Source: Lucifuga dentata
Taxonomy: Eukaryota; Chordata; Actinopteri; Ophidiiformes; Bythitidae
Assembly: GCA_014773175.1 (NCBI GenBank)
Contig: VXCM01001457.1
Coordinates: forward strand, 1,776 to 65,775
Direction of reading: 5' to 3'
Length of the DNA stretch: 64,000 nt
The notes under the pieces are model-generated. The model searched no databases, was not told the origin of the DNA, and saw only the letters and a program-made list of their open reading frames with translations. Below are positions 49,049-63,023 of the stretch, one piece after another. Position 1 is the stretch's first letter. Each line of letters opens with the position of its first letter. Position numbers and translations under genes: made by a program.

Positions 49049-50254
49049 GAGTACAACTACTGGTGTTAGAAAAAGACCATGTTTCCTTTGGCTTATATTA
49101 ATGGCTTCCTTATGCAACTACAAATCTTATCATCAACTTCTGTCAGTTTTTCTCAGTCTAAGTGTTGCTGAAAAGGCCTTTTGCTCTATGGTCCCCGTAT
49201 CTCTCTGAGCCATCTGCAGTAGCCATGAAACAAAGCATCCAGCCACTTAACTGTTAAGTGGACACACACTTAAACCACAAACTCTGCAGCTGGCAAGAGA
49301 ACAAGCCAGTCAGAAGATCCTTTAGCCAACGGGCAGGTCATCCAGCCAGCGAGTCAACCAATCTGTCAACCAACAAGGCATCAAGGTAGTCAGAGAGAGA
49401 GAAAAAGAGAGAGAGAGAGATTCCCACCTGTAGACCATGTGCTGTGCACCTTGATTTACTGGCAGGCTTCAGGCTCTGAGATGGAGGTGGACTTTCTTAA
49501 AAATACAACCTGAATTCTCTGAAGCTCCAACCAGAAACACACTTTGTTCTCATGACCCTCAAACTCTGCTGACAACTTTCTAAATTTACAGGCCTGGAGA
49601 CATGCTGGATTGGCTTCCATGCTGTTTATTAGGCTTCCTGAGGAGATACGTGTGTGTGTGAGTGTGTGTGTGTGTTGTCCCTCCCACTGAGCTAGACACA
49701 ACTAGGCAATAGAAGCGATGACAGATTGGTCTGATAAACCTCTAATAGGTACACACTTTTAAGGAGGCTCTCTGATAAGAAAAGAGAGCGACACACACAT
49801 GCACACACACACAAAGAGCAGTTCGTCACCAGATTGAGATAAAAGCAGCAACAGGAGCTGAATCACAGGAAACAGGCAATAGAGATAAAAAGGGAGAGCG
49901 GGTGAGATAGAGAGGAGAGGAAGCTGGCTGTTGAAATGCAGAGCCTCCTCCAAAATCACAGATTTCACCAAGAGGAAAGAGCTGTCGAGTGGCACTTCAT
50001 TAGTCAAAATATCTCATCGTACAACAACTATGTTGTTTCTAAGAGGCCGAGGTCAATTAGAAAGAGAACAGATACCATATTGGATTACTACAGTGGTCTT
50101 TTCCCCGAGGCTGCTGTAACGAGGATCTCCCAGAGAGCTCGTCTCCTCTGCAGCCTGACTCCAAGATTAAATAACAAGAGCACTAAAAAGTAGAAACACG
50201 CTACACACTCAAACTGACACTTCAGCTATTCTACGACTATCACACATACACACA

Positions 50255-50480
50255 CAGTATGTTTACCTGTATGCACTTTAAAACTTGGATTCTACTCCGA
50301 TTAAGGCAACAAATCAATTCTTTCAAACGTCATGTAAACACTTAAATCAGATGGAAACTTGCATTCGTACTCTGAGCAACAGATTTACATTATGCCATTG
50401 TAAATTGATTTATTCAAGCGCGTAAAAGATCCACTGCGATCGGCGTAAACAATCTCCATGTGCATTTCCTAACCTGCCAT
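50255..50480. repeat. TTTACATG-family repeat
   Basis: It contains TTTACCTGTATGCACTTTA, TACTCCGATTAAGGCAACA and an inner CATGTAAAC. The ACTCCRATTAAGGCAA block is the best-kept mark of the family. Confidence 0.55.
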
Positions 50481-50945
50481 CCTCAACAAGCTGATGAACC
50501 AACAACCATCTTACTCCACATATGAACTTTCATTGCACTACAGACAGAAATGCAGGCCTGGTGCAGGCTTAGCACGGCCGTGATCTGAAACAGGCTGTCC
50601 GTGTGTCCTGGCATTCACGGTTTGCACTTTCATGACGACTGTGCATAATGACCAAGAGGCTCTTAGGCTCTGCTGGTCTACATATTGGTCACAGAGAATT
50701 TTTTCCACTTCATGTTCAATGTTCAATGTTCCTCAGACCCCAGAGTATCTGTTGTCAGGAATTGGCAGCCATTTTTTAGTCTTTATAATCCCTCGTGTAG
50801 GAATCATATCGGTACGGATACTTCCTCGCCCTGATCTGCCAGTCGCTCGTCAAAGTTCTTTGCCATTGTTTGTTTTTCTGTACGATTCTCTTCTGTTCTC
50901 CTATATATTTACCCTTTTGGCTAATCATTGATGAAGGCACTTTTG

Positions 50946-51653
50946 CACTACAGGCCATAAGTTTGAGGCCACTCCCAGATTTAGCATGACCAGACTGTAG
51001 CAAGTTAATTACAAAATTAATGTAATGCCTGTTCAAAACGTGTGTATTCGGAATGGGCCAGACTTTATGATGTGCGCCACAGCCTGCCATAATTTTGTTC
51101 TGCACATCCTCGTAGCTTTGTTTGCAGTGCCTGTGGAGCGGAGCATATGCTGCTGCAGCCAGAGCGTATCCTGCCACATGGACTACTTTTTACTAGCACA
51201 GCTCAATTCGAGGACCCCTAATCCAAACAACTTTGCACGCGACACTGCACATCCTTGGACAATAAACCTGCTGAATTTCAACTTCACACAGTGCCGGGTT
51301 TGAGAGATATTGGTGCCACAGACAGACAGACAGACAGATGGACAGAGACTTCTGGCTTTATAGCTAGATGATCTGGGAGAAGGCAGACAGCAGCTATTGA
51401 ATAGAATGTTAAAACATATAAGCCCAGAGTTTGGGCAAGGGAGTTGGAACACAACTGGATGCCTTCATTAAAAATCATTTCTTAAGCCATAGTGGCTACA
51501 TAATGTGCTCTTGTTGACAAATTCTTCTTGAAAACTAATTAGTTACATTTATTTTATATATTTTCGTCATTTCCTGTGCAATAAATTGTAAAACAAACAT
51601 TGATGATTTTTTAGAAAAATCGGGGGGTGGCGTCAAACTTCTGGCCTGTAGTG
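50946..51653. mobile_element. Tc1/mariner-like non-autonomous element
   Basis: The left end CACTACAGGCCATAAGTTTG and the inverted right end CACTACAGGCCAGAAGTTTG differ at one base over 20. The right end is followed by TA, while the left is preceded by TG (a decayed TA). This fits Tc1/mariner insertion and end type. Interior frames (for example minus strand 50776-51177) have no recognisable transposase motif. Confidence 0.75.
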
Positions 51654-51659
51654 TATGTT

Positions 51660-51790
51660 ACACAGACGCCGTCCACATTGTTTCAAATTTCAAGTGAAAT
51701 GCGACCTCGCAAGCAACCCTCAAATGTGGCCTTCACAACACAGAATTACATCATATTTTTTGCGCACCGACTGTTGCATCCCTTTGTGTT
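51660..51790 (+). repeat. Dispersed repeat, partner of 28385-28530
   Basis: Shares ATTGTTTCAAATTT and following blocks with 28395-28530. It begins right after the Tc1-like element, which may have inserted into or next to it. Confidence 0.5.
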
Positions 51791-52836
51791 AAGAGTAAAC
51801 CAGTTTTTGCAGTTACTGTGCCAGAGGTCAGATTTCTACAGTGTTAAATATCTTAAATCAATAAAGATAGCAGTGGTTTTGATTGTACGCTTCAGTCCAC
51901 GACAAGGACAAACATGTTCAGATGCTGTAATTTTGTGCCGTAGCCTGAAAATCCTTAACAGCAGCATTGGTCAAAAAAACAGGACTAACCACTAAATACC
52001 CCACAAACCCCAGAGTGCATAATTCATCTTTTCCTTTGAAGCCTTTCAAAGTGACACAACACAGAGGGAAAAAAAAAAAAAAAAAAAAACAGGCAGGGAG
52101 GGGCCATGAACGAGCAGAGCAGACCCAACCCTGAGGCAGCAAGTCATATAATAAACAGAAAATACAACACTTGTGAGTTGAGGGATGTAGTGGTGAGAGT
52201 TTGGTGACAAACAGCTTTTTTGGCTTTGCAGGCTTTTCGAGTTCGGTGATAGATGAGCGAGACTGTTCTGTTCTCGATTAAACTGGCAGGATTTACTTCA
52301 CACTGTGTCGAAGGCGATTAATTCAGCCACCTCTCTTTGCCAGAGTCACCGTTAATACCTAAAAATAGATGAAAAGAAACAACTTGCAGACAACTATTAT
52401 TCAACGCTGATTTCTAACCTGACAGGGGTTTGGCTGTGAAATACATTAAGGGCTTGGATCGGGGCAGGCAATTGGAAAATGATTACATTCCTGAAGCATA
52501 TGTGTTCGATAGACCCCCCAGTTTAGGAGGAAGTGTGACAGATGTTTTGGGCTCGCGTTCAAAGCCCTGCATTAATCAGAAACAGACAATTGGGATTATC
52601 CTTCATTATTTTATCATTTGGTAAACACGCTCAAACCATACTCTTTACCTCACGCATACAGCTACAGCGCACACGCACACACACTTGCCGAAGCTCACAT
52701 CCAAAACATACAAATATTTGCTGAAGATGCTGACAACGCTGACATCTTGACAGCTTTTAATAAGGTAGCTGTGACTTCTACATGGCATTGGCTAGCTAAT
52801 TAGCAAATGCCAAGAAATGTGTATTCACTGAGAATC

Positions 52837-53299
52837 TTAAAGGACCATTCTGGTGGTTTTGCATGTTTGAACCCAATATGTACAGTACAACCTGCATACA
52901 TGTTATGTTACTTACAACTAGTTCCCAAAATATGCTACTGGAGCTATAAATATTAGAATTGTTTTTCCTGCCTTCCAGACCACCAATGTTTTCAGTTCAC
53001 GCACTACTTGAAATCAACTTGAAATTACTTGAAACATGCTTGAGATAAATAATCCATCACAACAAACACGACATGTTACTTTTTTTTTTTTTNTTTTTTT
53101 TTTTTCAAAGTAACTATATTTAACTGGTTCAATGTGGATCTGCACAGAAAACTAAACATTTGTTTTTGAAAGATTAGAGGATTCGGCAAAGTAACAGTAA
53201 ACTAAAACAGAGTGTTTTATTAAAATGGTTGTCAGAAACATGTATGCAGGTCGTATTTATTAGGCTTAAACATGCAAAATCACTGGTATAGCCCTTTAA
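52837..53299 (+). mobile_element. TTAA foldback element, copy 8, internally shortened
   Basis: Starts TTAAAGGACCATTCTGG and ends CACTGGTATAGCCCTTTAA. It keeps CCTGCCTTCCAGACCACCAA but lacks part of the centre. A poly-T with an N at 53093 lies inside. It ends about 270 bases before exon 3. Confidence 0.85.
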
Positions 53300-53524
53300 G
53301 TGTACGTTTCTCTTTCAATCATGACAACACAACTGATGGAAAATGAGCTTGTGGTGTGTCAGACCTGAGTGTGTGTGTCTCTCTCTCTTTCTCTCTCTCT
53401 CTGCACTCTCTCTCAGTACTTTTAGTGTTGCCACTGCTGCTGTTGTTGTTGTTGTTGCCCACCTGCACTCTCTATATGTATCTGTGTGTGGTATGAGTTT
53501 ATATCTCCCCACGTGTGTGTGTGA

Positions 53525-56139
<2,615 letters not shown>

Positions 56140-56199
56140 AGATTCCAGTTGCACCTCCTACAACCACAGCCAGCAGTACGGAGAACACAGAACCATCAG
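56140..56199 (+). CDS. ntn1: Netrin-1 exon 4: linker between LE3 and the NTR domain
   Basis: This 60-base exon completes Lys455 and encodes IPVAPPTTTASSTENTEPS (residues 456-474) plus the first base (G) of codon 475. It is the Pro/Thr/Ser-rich hinge found between LE3 and the C-terminal NTR domain of netrin-1; the leftover G fits the Asp that begins the Asp-Cys-Asp of the NTR domain. The donor is GTGCGT, weaker than the others. The exon is short and symmetric (phase 1 to 1). It is identified by its fit in phase and sequence to the preceding exon and to the family. Confidence 0.88.
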
Positions 56200-56956
56200 G
56201 TGCGTATCAATGAGAATCAGATGTGTATTGATCTATGTTTCTCATTTCCATTAATTAGCAGTGAAATATGCAACTCCTCCTGAATTAATGTACAGGGAAA
56301 AGTTTTCCGTCGTTTCACATCCTCATGCCAATTTTTTTTCCACAAGCGTGAAGATGGAGGATAGGACAAATTGGATCCCTCTTGCACTTCTTCTCCTTAT
56401 TAGTGCTTCATGAATATTAAATCAATTAGCAAAAACCCTGGGATGTGCTGCCTTACACTTTCTCTGCTAATCAGTCTAAATGTGGCACAGTGGGGTGCTG
56501 ATCTTGTATAGAACGTGAGGCTAGCAGTTCATTAATGTTTTAATTCTTCATCCCTCTAGTCTGTCTTTCTCAGTCTTTCCTGTCTGATCCACTGACGAAG
56601 GGACTGAGCAGTATGAACTGGATAATTCAGCTTTTTCAGTCTCTCATCAGATGATTCCTGTTTGAAATTAATTATATGCTGACCCACATTGAAGTCTGAA
56701 AAAACAGCCAATTAATGATCTTATCCTTCAGACATGACATAACAACAACAGATTTGTTAAATGTTCTCCTCTTCTCTTTATCCTAAACTAGGCAGAGTAT
56801 GAGTTAGGCATGATTTTAATCCTGATTGGCCAATAATTTCTGAAGTTGGCCAGAATTTCAGCCTGATCGTCTGTTGTTTCATGTACTGTTTGAAGGCTGC
56901 TAAGCCTGATTATTTGCTGAAATAAGCGATTGTGTGATCAGATGGATATCCAATAT

Positions 56957-57310
56957 TGTGACAGCCCTCTGTTAACTCTGCTTTTCAGGCTGTCTTCATT
57001 TGTGGAGATTGAGAAGAGAGTAATCAGTGGGATTCTTAACACCTGTGCTGGCTGATCTCCTCAGCTATATAAGATGCTGGAATCAGCCAGTTTGTCTCTC
57101 TCTCTCCTTGGTATTTGTTTTTTTGAGTTCACCTTATTTTGAACATATACCTCATGTTACACTCATCCAGACACAGCACACACTACTGACGTTACTGATT
57201 TACATGCATTTTGTTGTTTTTATTTTACTTCTGTTTTGTTAAATAAACTCATTAGTTAAAAGTCATGTGGTCTCTTCATATTTGTCCTTCCCTTGAGCTG
57301 GGCTGTGACA
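56957..57310 (+). mobile_element. Solo LTR of an LTR retrotransposon
   Basis: It begins TGTGACAGCCC and ends GGGCTGTGACA, so it has the TG...CA ends and a short terminal inverted repeat. The 5 bases outside, AATAT and GATAT, agree at 4 of 5, as for a decayed 5-bp target duplication. Inside, in order, are TATATAAG (57065-57072) and AATAAA (57242-57247), the expected promoter and polyadenylation signals of an LTR. No internal coding region or second LTR is present. The orientation is the same as netrin-1. Confidence 0.65.
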
Positions 57311-57329
57311 GATATGACAAAACTTATGG

Positions 57330-60300
57330 TCTGCTCTCATGCAGTCTGAGAAGTCTCAGGTACTGTTTCTTGAAGTCTCGATCGTATTTTTCCAAAATTC
57401 ATAGTGTCTTTATGTGTCAAATGTTTGAGGCCTAGCTTCTTGGAAGAGAATGGAAGAGAGCTTTATTGAAAATTGTCAGTAAAGTGTGGGCATCCACGCC
57501 ATTTCAATTGAGCCATACAGTGCGAGCATAGAAATGGCAGACTTTCACCGTGAACTAACAGAAACATAAAAGATTATGGTTAACATTGAAAGATTAAATT
57601 ACTAATTTAAAGTGCAAAAAAAAAATTGTTTGGGCCCAACAAAGAGGCATAAGCTGGAATAAAAGCACCAATTTTTGTCTTTTGGCCCCCATGATGGAAA
57701 AAGTTGAGTCATCTGCTTCAGCAATGCAGCAGAGGCCAAGGTGTATGTGCATGTATATGCAAGTAAATGCGTGCATGGGTGTGTAGGCCAAGCATGCAAG
57801 AGGCTCCTGCAGCTGTTGTCAGACCCTCAGAGCTCCCCAGCATTCCCTGGACAGCTTCGATTGACAGCACAGTCAGGATACCGCTGGTCCCCAACCCTCC
57901 TCCACCTCTTTCTTTTCTCTTTAAATCTCTTTTCGTTCTCCTCCACCTCCTTCGTCTCCCTCTGTTTCACGCTTTGTCTTCATATAACACTGTGGGTGGT
58001 GCCGAGCTTGAATATCTGGAGTTTCTCTGGGCCCCCTTGTCAGGAATCTGTCCACTTTTGGGGTACAGAAAGTTTTCTTCACCTCATTGAGGGATTTCTG
58101 GCAAAGTGAGTGATGGATCCATATTACTCTATAAACTTCAATAAATGCACAAACTAGATCAGGATATTTATCACATTTCTTTTCTGTGAGGATATTTGAT
58201 AAGACATCTGTTTCAAACGTGAAAACACAGAAATTGGAGTATTACAGCATTTGAAGAGATGTTGCATACTGTGTGGTTTTAGTAAGAAAGCTCCACCATG
58301 AGTGCTCCTTCCACTTTTCTGTGACTTTGTGAAATGTTTGCCTGTAGCTACATACCACAGGATGTTCAAAACCTTCTTCTTATAATCCCATTGATTAAGC
58401 CGTGTCACTGAACCAATGTAAACACAACCTAGAGGAGACTGTAATGACTCCGACTGTATACCTCCAGATAATCTAATCATTGAGCGTTCTGGAAATTCCC
58501 TCACATAGTTATGATGGGCATAAGATTATTCAAAATAGCAAAGCTGAAATTCAGCAGATTGCAAGGTGGAGCCTTGATGGACGTCCTGCGTTGGTCATGC
58601 CAAAATCAGGAGAGTCCCGCTGGACCACCCGGGTTTGAGGCCCAGAGGATGCATACATTACCCTGTGAGTGGGTCGCCGAGCAAATGCACCTCTTGTCTG
58701 CCTGGTATTCCAACAGCTATGATATCAGCCAACAGGTGATTGCAAACAGATGTGGCGGCCTTATCAGAGCGTTGCTACATTTTCCACCTCACACAATAGG
58801 AACTTCAAAAGAAGAGCAAGAGGAAGAAGAAGAAAAGGAGACGAGGAGTAATAGGAAGAGATATGGAAAAACAATAAGGAAAAGGACAAACATGAAGAAC
58901 ATAGGAAGAAGGAAAAAAGAAGGAGGGGAAGAAGGAAAAACATGGAGGGCAAGAGGATGAAGAAAAGACGGATACAGGAAGGATTTGGAGGCAAAGTAAA
59001 ACCTTCAAGTAGAAACAAATTTTTGTGTGTGTGTGTGTTGGAGAAAAGGGGTGTTGGGCTGACAGCTGTGAAGCAGGTGCCTCCTTGAGCGGGTGTGTGG
59101 GGGTGTTGGAGGGAGTGAATGGAGGGAGAATGGAGTGGATATTAATTTGTCTCCTGCAGTCGGGGTCTCCCCATTTTTGACCACAGGGCGGGCTGGAATG
59201 CATGGAGAATACCTCCGATGGTGTGGCCCAGACAAAACACACATTGTGCTGGTAGGTCACAGATGTGAGTCGTCACTCCCACGGGTCGTGACAGAGACGT
59301 CTGCACGGCAACGAAATGTGGAGGAGATTAACCGCTGATGACCTGGGATGGCTGCCCCGGCCTGTCAGGATACACAGGATGTGAAAGTAACTAATGATGA
59401 TGATGAGGAGAAGGAGGATTGTGGTGATGATGATGAGGATCATAAGGGTAAAAGGTTCAATCTTATGCGTGTGTCTTTTCTGAGGCTGGAAGTGATCAGA
59501 ATTTGCGGCGGACCCCTCCTTGGATTTTTTGGATGTGAGGCTTGTTTCACACACCCTGTTCAGTACTCGCCGACTCTGCCGCGCTTTGCAGCCTTGTCAT
59601 TGTGGGATCTTATTACTGACACATAATTGTGCGAGAGAGCGAGAGAAGAAAGAGAAAATAATGGTGAGAGACCAGAGAGCCAAGCAAAAACAGAACCGTA
59701 TCAAATTCTTCTGATCAATAAAAAAAACATTTGCATTTGATTTGCCTTTTGGTGCTGAAAGGCCTTTCTAATAACATGAAGACCTTGGCAGAGTTATTTC
59801 CGCTCTCCAACCCTCCGTTTTGGGTGATAACTAACAGGAAAACCCACTGACTCATCTGAAACTCATCAGTTACACTAACAGATGACAACCAAAGTCATGA
59901 GGACTGATGCCACACCACCCATAGGGAAAATCTCAAATCAGGTCAAGAATTACAAACAGCCCTTGAAAACAAACCGTCTTTTGCTCTTGGGCTAAAGAGA
60001 CGAGAACAGAGAAGAAATGGGGGCTCCTTCTTTCTTTCCTCCTCTCTTTTTGCTGGATGGGGCCCCGCCTCGCTGCTCTGGTGTAAGCAGCCCAGGACCG
60101 AGCAGGACAGCACACTGGGCTCCATAATCTAATTACATGCTTTATTTGCTGCAATTTGTTTTGCAATCACTCCGGTTGAGGAAGAAATCCCTCCTCCTAA
60201 GCCGTCATTCACACCTCTGAGTTTCTCTTTTCCGATGCGTCTGATGATGATGCCACTATGTTCAGATTGAATATCTTCCATCCAGTTACGCTATGCTGGT

Positions 60301-60860
60301 TGAAAATATCAGACACAATTTGGTTTTTACACTTTCCATCTGAATACCAATATTACTTTTAAGTTCAAGTACAGATATAGATGCAGTTAGTTTTGTTGTA
60401 AAACTGTAGAGGCCTTAGTATGCTTCATCAATCCATGTATCATTCGCTCTTTTCATATTCTTTTACAAATCCAACAAAAAACACCCCCCCAAATAATTAC
60501 TTCTTTTTCGTACACACATCATATAAATGGGAAAAATGACATAAACTTTCACTTAAGTGTAAAGGAGGGGTTATTAATGAGAAGTTTGCATCTTCTGTGG
60601 ATTTTTGTGATCCACTTAATTATAAATGGGGATATCAGAGCACAGTTTCACTTTCAATTCTCTCCACAGAGTACAAACGCACTGACAGAGAAAAAGAAAA
60701 AAGAAATTAAAATCCCCCTCCTTTCCTGCCTCCCCACACAGAGCCACTCGCTGCATGAAGTGACCATACCTGATGGAATGGTGGAGATGGAAAGTTATAA
60801 ATTTTGTCAGATGCAGATCCCCTCAATTTAATCGGTGGAACTGAGGTTTCCACCACCTTC
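57330..60860. other. Intron 4 segment, no recognised gene
   Basis: It contains a purine-rich tract at 58806-58972 that produces chance Glu/Lys/Arg and Phe/Leu/Ser frames, and a GAT-rich patch at 59395-59445. Several longer frames occur at 57741-59260, but none shows a domain, a splice-consistent extension or a repeat match. Confidence 0.5.
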
Positions 60861-60874
60861 TGTTTCTCTGACAG

Positions 60875-60998
60875 ATACAGAGCTGTGAAAAAGCATTTTC
60901 CCCCTTCCTGATTTCTTGTATTTTTGCATATTTGTCTCAATTACTATAATTGTGTCAGGTCTTTAAACAAAATATAAGTTTTTTTCACAGCACTGTAT
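60875..60998. mobile_element. Miniature mariner-like element
   Basis: Left ATACAGAGCTGTGAAAAAG and inverted right ATACAGTGCTGTGAAAAAA form terminal repeats over the whole 19 bases with two differences, around an interior of about 85 bases that starts CATTTTCCCCCTTCCTGAT. The TA at each edge fits Tc1/mariner target choice. I recall this terminus as common in fish genomes. Confidence 0.7.
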
Positions 60999-60999
60999 G

Positions 61000-63020
61000 T
61001 CAGAAGAAACATACTGCAGCCTTAAGTATGCATGGGGCTGGTACTACTTAGAAACCTCATGTGATTTAGGAATTAACCTCAACATCTGTGTTTCATGTAG
61101 TAACATTTTATGGAATTAACAAAGCCTGTATTTCACTGTAATTTACAGATCAAATCCCAAAAATTGTAATATAGTTAAAACAGCAGATATTATCATCATT
61201 AAGCCTGTTAAAAAATATGACTTAGCAAAATGTATGACTTTGTTCTACATTTCAGCTTGCTACTTCTCTAAACAGATCTTTATGCTACTGAGGAGAATTA
61301 CCATTTACCAAAAATGCTATCAAAACTCGCCATTAAATATTCTGTTGTAGTCTCCGTAGTTATGGACTGATAGAGATGCACAAGAAAGGCATTAAAAACT
61401 ATGTTGCACAGAAAATTTTGACCCGAAATACAGAGATGCTGATTTGCATGGGATAGATATTATCACAACCTCTGTTTCTCAAAATACTGTAGGTAACTTA
61501 CAGTGGAATTATTACTTTACAACTTACAGACATGGCAGGATTAAGATCACAGGACTATAGTTTGCTTTACACGCCAGCTATGGAACCTAACGCAGACCTG
61601 TAATTGCTGCTGTACCTGTGACAGTAAACCTGTGTCTCAAACGTATCAAACTGTTTTGTATCTTGAATTGGAGCAGGATCCCAAATGAAAACTGATGAAA
61701 AAGATCACCGGTTGCACAGGACTTTGATAAAGGGGGCAAAGTTCCACCTCTCAGTTGCGTTCTCCTCAGCGCTCTGAAAAGCAGGAAACAAAGCGCCGTA
61801 GTAACTACATCTACTCAGAACACCCAAACCATGTTTCAGCTCAGCGCAACAGGACTGCTTCCACTTCCCTTTTCTTGTAGCGTACGCACAAAGGAAACAT
61901 TTGTCCTCACAGTAGGGGACTGCCTGGCCCTAAAAGGGGATCTCAGGGTGCTCTCAGCAGGGCCCAGAGCTGTGTCTCAGGGGTACACTAATGGGGAATG
62001 AAAGGCTATCAAAGGAAAGTATCATGATGGCATCAAGGGGGGTTATGAGAAAACAAAGATTCCTTCTCCTCCTGCTGTCATTTACATGGTAATCAGGTGC
62101 AGCTGATATAGACTGCTCCGTTTCGTTTCCTTTGCCATTTTATGTCACTCACTCTGTTTACTGCCGCCAGCTCAGGCTCTGTGGGTTCGAAAGCCAGCTT
62201 GCGAGGCTTCCATCTTTGGATTTTTTTCTGATTTGGGGGTCTTCCTTCTCCTCTTCTTCCCACCCCCTTGATAAACTTCGCTGCCACCTTCTTTTCTGTC
62301 AACCCCTACACCTCTTCACTGTCTACCAGTATCAATTCTCCCACCTCCCTCCTCTTTTTTGGGTGCATTTTTTCGTGTCATGGTGTTCCCCAGGCAACCT
62401 CATTCAGCAGAGTATAAAGGGGAGTAAAGGCATGGAGCACAGATCTGCTCACAATGAAGTTTGTTCATATTCAGGCTGCCCGAAAGCTCCAATCCTTTCA
62501 CAATGAACCCATCACTCCTTGACATTACTCCATCCCTTCCTCTCTTCTTCTTCTTCCTCCTCTTTTTTTTTTAAACCGCACTATACTCATTACAACTTGC
62601 AGTGCTGAAATGTAAAGTGAGTGAATACTCTGGATATAATTTCTGCCAGTTGGGAGAGAGCTAAACTGAGGGGAGAAAAGGGGAAACGTTTTTTTTTTTG
62701 TTTTTTGTTTTTTTTCATTATATGGCTTCANTTTTTTTTTTTTTTTTTTTTTTTTTCATTATATGGCTTCACGTCACGTCATTTTGGCCCTCACTGTAAG
62801 TGTCTTGGCAGCATGACAGCAAAGTGTGGGGCAATCACCGGAGCCCTTTGCTTTCTGGATCACTGGTGTTAAATCCAGCAAAGTGGAGGTTGGGGGGGTG
62901 GGGTAAACTGTTGCTTCCTTCACCTCCTGGTAATCTATCATAAAACTGATGGCACATATATGTCAGTGGCAATCTGTTTGGAGGAGGAATGCATGTGTGC
63001 GTCAGTCCTCGGCAAAAACA
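61000..63020. other. Intron 4 segment with no recognised feature
   Basis: Unique-looking sequence. Near 62690-62770 a poly-T and CATTATATGGCTTCA block is repeated on either side of the N at 62731 (assembly artefact). No gene. Confidence 0.5.
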
Positions 63021-63023
63021 TAA

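Noticed and set aside
50776..51303. Frames inside the Tc1-like element as a transposase
   Set aside because: No catalytic DDE-type or helix-turn-helix pattern could be recognised on either strand.
58511..59260. Cluster of open frames of 100-150 residues on both strands
   Set aside because: They coincide with a polypurine tract and overlap each other in several frames; no domain, repeat match or splice logic.
62161..62215. tRNA or tRNA-derived SINE, from a GGTTCGAAA box
   Set aside because: A B-box-like word alone; no A box at the right distance and no cloverleaf could be drawn.
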